From: Mycoemilia scoparia
Taxonomy: Eukaryota; Kickxellomycota; Kickxellomycetes; Kickxellales; Kickxellaceae
NCBI GenBank assembly: GCA_027575805.1
Contig: JANBPU010000039.1
Span: 41,088 to 105,087, forward strand
Direction of reading: 5' to 3'
DNA: 64,000 nucleotides
A model generated the notes under the pieces. That model was not told the origin of the DNA, ran no database searches, and saw nothing but the letters and a program-made list of their open reading frames with translations. Shown piece after piece: positions 20,830 through 30,633 of this stretch. Numbering within the stretch: position 1 is the first letter of the stretch; each line of letters opens with the position of its first letter. A program made the position numbers and the translations under genes.

Positions 20830-22047
20830 ATGGAAGAATCGGATCGATCTTTTGTATCTGAAACTTTACGAGAAGTAGATCAAATATTTGTTGACATTTC
20901 GGCGGGCCTGTCAATCTTTTTTGCTGGGATGGCCATCTCCCTTTACTTTTTTCTTTACTGGTGGGACAAGAAGTTTGTCAGCCAGTCTATTACTCGTCTT
21001 ATCGTCGCCTCCTTGGTGCCCTCCTTCACGTACGCATGTATCTATCTGCTTTCATACACGATACACCAGACAGACAACAGTTGCAAATACCTGGGATGGA
21101 TACTAAGAAGTTGCACGCTGATGTACAACTGGCTGTGCTTTTTCACGATGTTTCAAATGCAAATCATTGCCATCCACAAGGTTAAAAACTACGTGAGTCT
21201 CGAAAAGTGGTACTACATCATATCCTTTGTAATATCCTTCATCCCAACCATATTCCCGCTAATCTACTACTGGGATGGCTTCAGAATGCGTAGCGATGGG
21301 TATTGTGGATACGTAAGAGTGGGGAGTAGAAGGGCGTTCCTCTTGCGGTGGGTTTGCCAGTTTGTTTGGATAGTGGTTGCCTTGATTCTCAGTTTCACAA
21401 GCATGTCTCTGGTTTATCGCAGAGTCAAGAAAACGCTCAAAAGTACAAGAAGGAAAAAAGCGATAATAAGGCACTTGAGGCCATCGAGACACACAAATGA
21501 TGACCGTGGGGGCCTGAATCTTGAAGGCCAAGAGATAATCAATGCATCAAAAAACAAGCACGCAAAGAAAACCCTCGAGCTTTTTCTGAAACGACTCCTT
21601 TGGATTCCGCTTGTGCCGATAGTAACCCAGCTCCTTTACATTTTAAGTGTGGTTATCGACTATGCTGCTGGCCGCATAATCTCCGTAACCTATGTTATCG
21701 GGCACTCGTTGTTTCTTTTGCAGGCCTTTTTCATGTCCCTTGCTCTGCTCACGGACCCCAGAGTAATCATATCTCTAAGAATTATCAAAGGCAACTTTAT
21801 AGACAAATGGTATGACGAACAGCAGGAATATTGGTTGGCTTTTCTCCTCAGAGGAAATATACAGGAATTGCCGCGTTTTACTAAAAGGCATGCCATAAAA
21901 ATAGGCCAGGACTCGCTCCTCAACTATCAATTTATGATCCATAAATATCGGACCGGAAACGATAACTGTACTATAGTTCGCCAAAAGGAATTCGAAGGCT
22001 ATAGAGCACAGGTTGCCTACTGGATCTGCAAAAACTGGCTCAATTAG
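20830..22047 (+). CDS. Seven-transmembrane receptor-like protein, paralog 2
   Basis: Intronless, 405 aa, same strand and almost the same length as its neighbours. Shared landmarks: YWWDKKFVSQSITR in inner loop 1, NSCKYLGW before helix 3, TLMYNWLCFFTMFQMQ in helix 3, KNYVSLEKWYY before helix 4, GYCGYVRVG in outer loop 2, a Lys/Arg-rich third inner loop, DKWYDEQQEYW after helix 7, and the C-terminus FEGYRAQVAYWICKNWLN. It is closer to paralog 3 than to paralog 1 in the helix 3-4 region by eye. No signal peptide; the N-terminus is short. Class and ligand unknown. Confidence 0.75.
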   Translation: MEESDRSFVSETLREVDQIFVDISAGLSIFFAGMAISLYFFLYWWDKKFVSQSITRLIVASLVPSFTYACIYLLSYTIHQTDNSCKYLGWILRSCTLMYNWLCFFTMFQMQIIAIHKVKNYVSLEKWYYIISFVISFIPTIFPLIYYWDGFRMRSDGYCGYVRVGSRRAFLLRWVCQFVWIVVALILSFTSMSLVYRRVKKTLKSTRRKKAIIRHLRPSRHTNDDRGGLNLEGQEIINASKNKHAKKTLELFLKRLLWIPLVPIVTQLLYILSVVIDYAAGRIISVTYVIGHSLFLLQAFFMSLALLTDPRVIISLRIIKGNFIDKWYDEQQEYWLAFLLRGNIQELPRFTKRHAIKIGQDSLLNYQFMIHKYRTGNDNCTIVRQKEFEGYRAQVAYWICKNWLN

Positions 22048-22083
22048 CTTAGGAACAGAGATTCTTTAAAATAATACAATTTA

Positions 22084-22121
<38 letters not shown>

Positions 22122-22610
22122 TACATTTACGCTTGATGCTTTTTAATAAATCAATATATATTTATATATATATGGCTTGCTTTTAAAAGCAAAGCAGAAT
22201 GGTTCTTCAAGAGTCATTCTTGAATGAAAAAGATCAATTATATAGATTCCAGTATTGTTTAGTATAAAATCAAGTCGAGTCAAATGTAGTAGTAGTAGTA
22301 ACTACTTAGTATCATCATTGCTTATCCCTATTTTTGTTTGTTTATTTGACAAAGTTCATCAATGGATTATTTATATAGCATTCCGTAAAAGAAGATTTTT
22401 GTTTCTCAATTCAGACAATACACAGCGCAGTAACAACGGCCAGCCATACCTTACGCATGCTCTAATGTTTCAGTCAATCTGACTATCAGACATATGCCTC
22501 ACATTTATAGCGAGCGTCGTATAATATAACGCTACAGCCCTTTTCTATCCTGCCGATGTCACAATATATATTTAAAATTCTTTCTCTAGACTGATCAGAT
22601 ATATTTAATA
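22048..22610. other. Intergenic region between receptors 2 and 3, with TA repeats
   Basis: About 560 bases. Contains a long TA microsatellite (about 22086-22117) and a second shorter AT tract near 22155-22172. No gene seen. Confidence 0.5.
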
Positions 22611-23831
22611 ATGGAAGGAAGTCCTCCTACCAACCGTACAGGCGAATACTACGTAGACCGGTCCCTGATATGTGTAACTGGTGGGCTTTCATTAGTAGGA
22701 AGCACATTGTCTGTAACGGTGTATATTTTTTTGCGATGGTGGAATAGGAGGTTTGTTGACCAGATATTGACACGGATATTTGTTGCAACTCTCTTTTTCA
22801 CGATTATTTATACATGCACAGGCATTGCACTATATTTGGCTCCCTCGTCTAACAACGAGTGCCGATTTCTTGGTTGGGTTTTTCGAAGTAACCTGATAAT
22901 GTTCCACTGGCTTTGCTTCTTCAACATGTTTCAAACGCTCATGACAGTGTACGCATTTGTCAAAAACTATATTAGACTAGAAAAATGGTACTACCTTATT
23001 TCATTCCTGGTATCGTACTCGCCTCCTTTGTATCAGGCGATCCGTTGGAGAAATGGATATGGAATATTGCCAAGCGGATTTTGTGGATTCGCCCGTATTG
23101 GAAACCCCCGCGCATTCTTCTTGGTTTGGATCAATGTCTATGTCTGGATAGTTTTGGCAAACATTTTAAACCTCGTGTGTCTTTGTCTAATCCTTTGGAG
23201 GGTCAACATGTATCTGAAAAGGCTTCAGGAGAGGGGAAATGCACAAGCACTGGAGGCTGGCCATAGACTATCCCATAGAATTTATGAAGAGTTGAGGCGT
23301 GCGAATGGCAGCGACTTTTACCAACAGGGGGACAATACTTTAACGCTCCACTCAATAAACAGAAAGTACACAACAAGGGTTCTCAGGGTGATATTTAAAC
23401 GACTTATTTGGTTGTCTCTAGTGCCGATCAGTGCTGAATTCATGAACATTGCGAGTGTCGTTATTGATTACGTTTCTGGGAGTCTTATATATCCACTATT
23501 GGTAATTGGCCACTCGTTGATTTTTTTCCAAGGATTTCTTTTGAGCATTGCCTTCTTCACTTCTCCAGTGATACAGTTTTCTATCAAAGTTGTTATTGGT
23601 CAGTTTGTAGAAAAGTGGTACTATGACCAGCAGGAGTATCACACGGAAAGACACCGACACACAACCCTACGGTCCTTTAATGCAACAGTCGGAAGATATA
23701 CAAGCAGGGATGTCGAAACGGATGCCACAGAACCTCAGAAAAATACCTTTGAGAGACGCGCTGAATTTGAAAACCGAAAAGCAAAGATTGCGCTTTGGAT
23801 CTGCAAAACCTTTCTTTCAGATCACCTGTAA
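22611..23831 (+). CDS. Seven-transmembrane receptor-like protein, paralog 3
   Basis: Intronless, 406 aa. It has the same scheme as the two upstream paralogs: RWWNRRFVDQILTR in inner loop 1, NNECRFLGWVFRS before helix 3, HWLCFFNMFQ in helix 3, KNYIRLEKWYY before helix 4, GFCGFARIG in outer loop 2, and EKWYYDQQEYH after helix 7. It ends FENRKAKIALWICKTFL plus four extra residues. The third inner loop is long (roughly 200-260) and polar. It is the last gene of the tandem array and converges with COG1. Confidence 0.75.
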   Translation: MEGSPPTNRTGEYYVDRSLICVTGGLSLVGSTLSVTVYIFLRWWNRRFVDQILTRIFVATLFFTIIYTCTGIALYLAPSSNNECRFLGWVFRSNLIMFHWLCFFNMFQTLMTVYAFVKNYIRLEKWYYLISFLVSYSPPLYQAIRWRNGYGILPSGFCGFARIGNPRAFFLVWINVYVWIVLANILNLVCLCLILWRVNMYLKRLQERGNAQALEAGHRLSHRIYEELRRANGSDFYQQGDNTLTLHSINRKYTTRVLRVIFKRLIWLSLVPISAEFMNIASVVIDYVSGSLIYPLLVIGHSLIFFQGFLLSIAFFTSPVIQFSIKVVIGQFVEKWYYDQQEYHTERHRHTTLRSFNATVGRYTSRDVETDATEPQKNTFERRAEFENRKAKIALWICKTFLSDHL

Positions 23832-24424
23832 TTATAACTCCAACTTTTCATTTACCAAAAAGGAAATCCGAAAATCTGATTCCGAACTCCCCAAGTTTCA
23901 CAACATTTTGAGTTGCCCACCCTCTGCTGGCAGGGATTCATAATAGCTGGGTATACTTTCACCTGTGTATTGATAGAACTTATACAAACATACAATGGAG
24001 CAGATGTGGTGGCATAAAGCTTTGAATGCACATCAACCTTATCCGAAAAACATTGCAAACGTACATATCACTGGCGATTTCATAAAAATATTCATTAAAC
24101 CAAGCATTTATCTCTGATGTACAAAACTAGATGACTATAATATTTATACATTTGTTTTATTCTAACTTGAAAAGAACTAGACAGTCCTAATAGACAATAT
24201 CCATTTTAGGTGCTAAATTTTCTCAGCCATCAGATATCGGTAAATAAATCTTACAATGACCATTGTGATTAAAGAGAAAAAAAATAAAAGAATCGTTGAT
24301 GAAATTTTCAGAGTATTTGACAAATTAGTTTCGAGTTTTATTAGGGATCTGTAAAATTTCCTACAAAACATGGGGATGATCATCTAGACTATTGTCCATC
24401 AGTCAAAGCCAGTATAATTGAAGC
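23832..24424. other. Convergent 3' intergenic region
   Basis: About 590 AT-rich bases between receptor 3 and COG1, which are transcribed toward each other. Nothing recognised. Confidence 0.45.
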
Positions 24425-27400
24425 TCAAAAGCATTTGTCCAGCTTTTCCTTGTCAAGGCATGTTACCCAGTCGAGTGTCTCTAGGGTCGTGGAATCGCCA
24501 TCCTTTTGGTTTTTATCGCAATCTACTTTTTGCAACATTTTTTCCTTGATATCTTTTAAGAGAGACAAGAAGATGTCCGACTGTTCTGTCTCATGTTGCT
24601 GCACAAGGGACAGGAAGTATATATACTTTATGTCATACACTAGCTGTCTCCAATTGATGGCTTTATTTTCTGCAGTGCATGAGTCGAGGTATTGATAGAG
24701 TAGGGGTGAAAAATTATTTGGGAATGTGCTCCAAAATGCGGAACGTACTTCGGAAGAAAGAACGTGACCAAACACCGAATCTATCTCTTCAAGGATATTT
24801 GTAACTATACTAGCTACCTTATAATTTGGCCTGAATTCAATATCCTGGGTCAAGTCATTGTCTTTAGCTGCAGCTTTGGTAATGAGTCTTTGAATAGATC
24901 CTTTTAGTATACTATTATAATTGACGTTGGCATCGGCATCAGAATAGCCGTCTATAAAGCCTATTACCGAATCACACAAGTCCGTATTGGAAATTTCAGA
25001 AAAATCGTAAACTGTATCAAATAGCGAGGCAATGTCATGCGCTGTTTGAACCGAGTGGCACTCTACCCAGAATGATTTACACGTAGTCTCGACTTTTGTT
25101 AGGAGAGATATTGACCCATCAATGGTTTCTTTGGCCACATCCCACCGAGGATGGAGAACCTGACGTGATTCTAGTTTCATGATGTGCGTAATGCCATTTC
25201 GAAGTGCTATGCAAAACGAAACTGTGTATAAAATGTGCTGTTCCTCCATATATGAAAGAGAGTATTCTGTGTCTTTCAAGGAGATACCCTTATCTATCTT
25301 CTGCTTTGCCAATCCCTCTATGACTTTTATTTGAGTATCAACCCAGGTTGTCAAGACATCAAGATTTTTCGTGAATGAATCGGTGATGTGCAGCACGAAG
25401 GTCTCTGAGTCAGCAGAAGGATGGTTGGCCCAAGATGCGCATTCCTTCCAAAAGATCAAGAGGTCTCTAATTAAAATGTGGGCCATTTGCCTGCATTCTA
25501 AACGGAGTGGGAATTGGATAGTTCTCAAGCTATTCAATATACCCTCCACAGTGCTGGACAAATGGTGTGTTGTTTGTATTTTTGGAGTCGAGCTAGAAGC
25601 ATCCGCTGTAAAGTCGCGAATGGAAAGCGTTTCTTTGGAATTTAGGTTGGGAACTTCTAGAAATCCTGAATCTACAGGCATGTCATTTAATACAAGATTA
25701 TGGTTCCATACAATGCTGTCATTAAGCTGAAGAGTAGAGCATTCCGAAATATCAGTATTTGTCAATGCAGTTAGAATGCCTTTTGGTACTTCTAAAACGC
25801 ATCTTGACATGGCATCGCTAACAAGTCTCTCCATTATTTTGTCCAATATAGGTTTAATAAGCGTGGAGTAGATACTAGGTGCTGCTTCGTTTCCAGAAAA
25901 AAGGATGGCTGATTTATTCAAAGACTCATTTGGTTCGCTTTTAAGTCTTGTGTTTTCCCATTCAATCACGCTATTCCTCACGTTCACAGCATCCACCGGC
26001 GATATCGTTGTATGAACAAGGAGCTTTTCAAAGTTTTTGGACAAGGTCTCACAAATGTCACAGTACCATCCATATATTTGCAAATTGAGTTTCTCCTGAC
26101 AACCCTCCTGGATTCTTTGTATAACCTCAAATAAGCCAACAGGGTTATCATTATAGGATGCTAGATTAGGTGGAAATATCTCAGAGATATTTGGCTGGTA
26201 GTTCACAATGCTTTCAGGAAGGTATTTAGCTACAAGATGTGTAGGCATCGATACGACGGATGTAAGGATGGTGCTGTGTCTCTTGTTTACCTTTTCATCT
26301 CCCAATCCACAATGGCTGATCCTTATCTGGTCTCCAGACGCCAATTTCCCAAGAACCTGAGTGAATGCAGGAACCGTTGAATAATAGTTAGGTGCTTCAG
26401 AGGATGCGGATGATGACGTTATTAAGGCACCAGCCATGGACAAGTTGCGTCTCCGAGTTGTTCTGCGCTGAAGTGGTGGGCGGTTTCTCACATGTCTCGA
26501 CTTATCAACTCCATTACTATCTGTCAGCCCTTGCGAGTTTTTGGGAAATAGTCTCTCTGGCAGCATAGCTGCAACATCAACATCGGTAAGCAGACCAGCT
26601 AAAGTTGTAAGTAGTCTTGAAGGAAGAGGATTGGTTTCATCAGAGCCGGTAGCACCTAGACTCAAAAACATGTCCGAAGCATCCATGGTGGATGCTCTGA
26701 GGGTCTCCATGACACGCAATACATGAGATATTACTTGCTCAGCGGTTATGCAGTAATCCAGCTCACCTAAAGGATCTTCTGGGATGGATAACGAGCAGAG
26801 GGTAGTCAAGATGGAAGATTTTCTACCATCCAAGAACACAGAGCATGCCTGTTCCAAAGAGTAGTTTTCTAGTAAAATTTGAGCACAAAGGGCATTGAGA
26901 TATGTTTGGAAGGAGCCCTTTCCCGCTGTAGCAAGATATTTATTACTTTCGTTGAGTATCTGCGACCTCATTGGTGCTATTATTGCCATCTGGCGGTCGA
27001 TGATAGGAAATCGCAAGAAAATGTCCTCACCAAAGCCATCGTATGTGGGACAGCACTCGCAAATATCTTGGTAGATTCTTTGGGTGGCCAAATATATAAG
27101 CGATGAGTGAAGAAATAAGTTCTTTTCTATGGATTTCCACATCTGCTCAGGCGCGTCTACCAGCACTTTGATCTGTGCAGCTAATGAATATGTACAGCTT
27201 TGATCATCGGTAGGTGATGTCTGTTGTTTGCTGGCATCTTGTGTATTCGTTGCTGGGATGTCTGAATCGTTCTCTGGCAGAGATTTTAAAAGAGAGCTGA
27301 GAGATGAGATTTTGTCTTTTATCAGATTAGCACGAGACTCCATCAATATTATCGAGTTTGCCGCACCAACTAGGTCAGGGTACCTGCTACCAACAACATC

Positions 27401-27710
27401 GCGCATCTGTGCTTTTTTTGCATCTATTTGGCCACTTTATTTAACAGCAAATTAGTCAGTTCATGAAAACAGATTAATAGATATTTATTATCTCTGAGGA
27501 TTAGTGCGCTTACCTAAGGTCCTTTTCTAGCCTTCTTACTTCCAGCAGAGTATGGTCTGAGAATATCTTATTCGCCTTGTCTATTGCTACTTTTGACTGA
27601 GGCTTGGCTGAATTCGACCTCGCACTCTTAGATGTGTGGTTGACATAAGACCCTTTCCTCAGAGCTTGATTGTCGGGACTGGACCTGTTTACCTTATTCA
27701 AGGCTATCAT
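24425..27710 (-). CDS. COG1: Conserved oligomeric Golgi complex subunit 1
   Basis: Two exons, 27514-27710 and 24425-27434, give 1068 aa. The intron is GTAAGC to AAAG and joins KDL-S-GQIDAKKAQMRDVVG in phase. The joined N-terminus carries the COG1/Vps51-type signature: a hydrophobic-charged HTLLEVRRLEKDL stretch, QIDAKKAQMRDVVGSRYPDL, and AANSIILMESRANLI. The rest is a long, mostly helical and poorly conserved protein, as expected for COG lobe A tethering subunits. COG tethers vesicles in retrograde transport within the Golgi. The length is in the range of fungal and animal COG1. The call rests mainly on the first 150 residues. Confidence 0.82.
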
Positions 27711-27945
27711 TTCTTTTAAAGATTAAAGTTCTGGCTACCTTACAATATATGGCTATGATTCAAAATGAAACCTTGGTATATTTAAATCAATATGTTTCCA
27801 GAGCTTGTTATGGGTTTAAGTCTGAAGTGACTCTGCCCTTGTGCTCACTTGTTTAAAGTTCGGTCTTGAGCTGGGAGCTTATTAGCAAGGCATCCTTTTT
27901 TATTAGCTTTTTCATGTTAAGCATTTATCCGGATTATTTACGCTA

Positions 27946-28165
27946 TTTGGGTAATAATTTTTGAAAGGTACATTTTGATGGCCAATGATTATAGTGGCAA
28001 TCACAGCCAAATGGCAAGTTCTCCATCAAAAGGAATAGATTGGTACCCTAATACATAACCCTGCGAAGCGACCCATAGCCAATATATTTTGGCTGGGGAC
28101 AGACAGATCATTGGCTATTATACAGGGTGTTCTTCTGGTATACCTTCAAGGGAGATTCTTACAAT
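27946..28165 (-). repeat. Long-form dispersed element joining MITE end and internal unit
   Basis: Starts GGGTAATAATTTTTGAAAGG, an end of the short MITE type. It continues GATTATAGTGGCAATCACAG into ATGGCAAGTTCTCCATCAAA and the reverse complement of the 3552-type unit, ending TATACCTTCAAGGGAGATTC. This is the best example linking the short MITE ends to the longer unit. Confidence 0.75.
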
Positions 28166-28289
28166 CAGTCAGTTGGTCAAACTAAGCTAACTGAAAGATT
28201 TAAGGCTTTCCTTAATTTTGCTCCAAACTCATAATAGTTGAGCTGATACAGGTATTAACAAAGTATTAGGCTAAGGGCAAACAATTGGC

Positions 28290-28411
28290 ATATGGATCAT
28301 AATTTTCGAAGGGTGACTTTTGGTGGCCTGCGATTATAGGGGCAATCCCAGCCAAATGAATGATCAGAGTCTATTATCAAATGGACACCCTTCAAAAATA
28401 GTCACCCATAT
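28290..28411 (+). mobile_element. Short MITE, copy 2
   Basis: Left end ATATGGATCATAATTTTCGA then AGGGTGA; right end CACCCTTCAAAAATAGTCAC then CCATAT. Interior GATTATAGGGGCAATCCCAG. Complete inverted ends of about 27 bases with a few mismatches. Confidence 0.85.
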
Positions 28412-28523
28412 TACCCATAACTTGGCATAGTTTGCAATATTGACTACACTTTTTGGTTAGCTTATTTTAGATAGAACAGAAAGGAAAACAAAACAATATT
28501 TCTGCCTTTGCCCCTTTAACCAT

Positions 28524-28607
28524 GTAAGTGCGTATATATTATTTATTATCAATACAAGAATTTGACATTTGCTTCAAGTTTCCATTATATACATTCTGCA
28601 TTTTCAG
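28524..28607 (+). other. Inferred 5'-UTR intron of the seryl-tRNA synthetase gene
   Basis: CAT is followed by a strong donor GTAAGTG at 28524, and the acceptor TTTTCAG ends at 28607, 39 bases before the start ATG. Length is typical of introns in this window. Inferred from splice consensus only. Confidence 0.45.
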
Positions 28608-28646
28608 CTCAAAAAACCCAGGATCAAAAAAAAACAACGCTCAACA

Positions 28647-29993
28647 ATGATTGATATCAACCTGCTTCTTACTGAACGTGGTGGTAATCCAGAACTAGTC
28701 CGCCAGTCCCAAGTAAAGCGTGGAGCCAACCCCGAAGATGTTGACAAGGTTATCGAGCTATTTGGCAAATGGACCAAAGCCCAAAAGGACCTGGACAACA
28801 CCAACCGTGATGCCAATGCCATCCAAAAGGAAATTGGCAAAAAGATGAAGGCCAAGGAAGATGCCTCTGAACTTGTAGTCAAGAAAAAGGCCCTTGAAAA
28901 GTCCAAGGGCGAGTTCAAAAAGCTTGCTGAAGAAACCCATGCCCAGTGGACCAGCATTTTGAGTGAAATTGGAAACATAGTCGATCCTGAAGTCCCTGTT
29001 TCTCTGACTGAAGATGACAACAAACTTATTCGTACCAACCCACCTGATGGTGATGCCCCTGAAAAGAGATCGGACTTTATTTCTCACCATGAAGTTTTGT
29101 ACCGCATTGGTGGGTATGATCAGAAGCGTGGTGCTGATGTTGCTGGTCATCGTGGCTATTTCCTTACCGGGCCTGGTGTTGATTTTAACTTGGCTCTTGT
29201 CAGCTACGGCTTGTCATTCTTGTCTAAGCGTGGATACACCAAACTCCAGACCCCATTCTTTATGCGCAAATCTGTTATGGCCAAGACTGCCCAGCTTGCT
29301 CAGTTTGATGAAGAGCTTTATGGAGTGGTTGGTGATGGTGAGGACAAGTACCTCATTGCTACTTCTGAACAACCAATCTCTGCATTCCACATGGGCGAGA
29401 AATTTGATCAGCCTGAAAAGCAGCTGCCCATCAAGTATGCTGGCTATTCAACTTGCTTCAGAAAAGAAGCTGGTGCTCATGGTCGTGATACCCGTGGCAT
29501 CTTCCGTGTCCATCAATTCGAAAAGATTGAGCAATTCGTATTGACCCAGCCTGAAAAGTCCAACGAGATGTTTGATGAAATGATTGGTGCTGCTGAGGAG
29601 TTTTACCAGTCCTTGGGCATTCCTTACCGTGTTGTTGCTATTGTTTCTGGTGCTCTTAATAATGCTGCTGCCAAGAAGTTTGATCTTGAAGCCTGGTTCC
29701 CTCATCAGGGTGAATACAAGGAGCTTGTTTCTTGCTCAAACTGTACAGACTACCAGTCTCGCAATCTCAACATCCAGTGTGGTGCCAAGAAGGTTGAGGA
29801 TCGCAAGAGCCCATTTGTCCATCTTCTCAATTGTACACTTTGTGCCACTGAGCGTGCTCTTTGCTGTGTTTTGGAAAATTACCAGACTCCTGATGGTGTG
29901 GTTGTTCCTGATGTGCTTCAACCTTTCATGGGTGGTGTCAAGTTCTTCCCTTATATCAAATCTGATGAGGAAGCCAAGAGGGCTCACAAATAA
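28647..29993 (+). CDS. SES1: Seryl-tRNA synthetase, cytosolic
   Basis: Single coding exon, 448 aa. The open frame extends upstream, but the ATG before IDINLLLTERGGNPELVRQS is the conserved start. Residues about 1-115 form the long antiparallel coiled-coil tRNA-binding arm, rich in Lys and Glu. The class II catalytic core follows: GVDFNLALVSYGLSFLSKRG, LIATSEQPISAFH, motif 2 around YSTCFRKEAGAHGRDTRGIF, RVHQFEKIEQF, and motif 3 LNCTLCATERALCCVLENY. The C-terminus VVPDVLQPFMGGVKFFPY and a Lys-rich tail match the cytosolic enzyme. The evenly favoured codons and lack of coding introns suggest high expression. Confidence 0.95.
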   Translation: MIDINLLLTERGGNPELVRQSQVKRGANPEDVDKVIELFGKWTKAQKDLDNTNRDANAIQKEIGKKMKAKEDASELVVKKKALEKSKGEFKKLAEETHAQWTSILSEIGNIVDPEVPVSLTEDDNKLIRTNPPDGDAPEKRSDFISHHEVLYRIGGYDQKRGADVAGHRGYFLTGPGVDFNLALVSYGLSFLSKRGYTKLQTPFFMRKSVMAKTAQLAQFDEELYGVVGDGEDKYLIATSEQPISAFHMGEKFDQPEKQLPIKYAGYSTCFRKEAGAHGRDTRGIFRVHQFEKIEQFVLTQPEKSNEMFDEMIGAAEEFYQSLGIPYRVVAIVSGALNNAAAKKFDLEAWFPHQGEYKELVSCSNCTDYQSRNLNIQCGAKKVEDRKSPFVHLLNCTLCATERALCCVLENYQTPDGVVVPDVLQPFMGGVKFFPYIKSDEEAKRAHK

Positions 29994-30633
29994 TTTTTCT
30001 GGTTCTTTTCTTTATTTTTCATGTAGAGCAGGTTTGAAAAATAAAATAGATAGGATGTTTTCTTCCTTTGATTTCTGCATACAACACTAAACAAATCAAA
30101 TCCTAGTTCTGGATGATTTATACCAGTCTCCAAGTTGAGTTGAAGTTTGCTGGTGAATTTAATGTAATCCCAGACCCATCATTAAATGGTGGTGTTTCCA
30201 TAAAAGAGACAATGGCGAATCTGTTTCCAAGTATCCACACGCACTTCACTAGTAATTGATATATTCTGAGTGGGGCTTGGCCGAGTGTCACTAGCATCTC
30301 AGCAATTGCTCTTGTGATATAACTGAATAGTTAAAAGCCGTAAATTATAATGAAAAGTATACTTAAAATCCATCTCTAACAATTATTGATTTATAATTTA
30401 AATATCAATATGGATCATAATTTTTGAAGGGTGAATGGTTATAGGGGCAATCCCAGTGATCATCATTTATTACTAAATAGTAACCCTTCAAAAATAACTA
30501 CCCATATTTTTGTTAAACCATAATCACTCTTATATTTTAATTTATTTTTCACTTTTTCTCTCACTCTTTCCATTTTTATTATTTATCTTTTCTTAGTCCA
30601 TAGATGCATCTCTGCTAAAACAACAGCATTTAA
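29994..30633. other. Intergenic region with a MITE
   Basis: About 640 bases between the seryl-tRNA synthetase and TilS-like genes, AT-rich. Contains the MITE at 30408-30507 and nothing else I can name. Confidence 0.5.
30408..30507 (+). mobile_element. Short MITE, copy 3 (about 100 bases)
   Basis: Ends ATATGGATCATAATTTTTGA (left) and TCAAAAATAACTACCCATAT (right); interior GGTTATAGGGGCAATCCCAG. Slightly shorter than the other copies. Confidence 0.85.

Larger units (their letters stand above)
27711..28646. other. Divergent intergenic region carrying two repeats
   Basis: About 935 bases between COG1 (leftward) and the seryl-tRNA synthetase (rightward). A long-form repeat (27946-28165) and a short MITE (28290-28411) sit in the middle, so both promoters are limited to the flanks. 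A 5'-UTR intron of the synthetase is inferred at 28524-28607. Confidence 0.55.

Noticed and set aside
22086..22117. TA microsatellite as a replication origin or promoter
   Set aside because: Pure TA tracts occur at several gene flanks here; nothing beyond the simple repeat supports a function.
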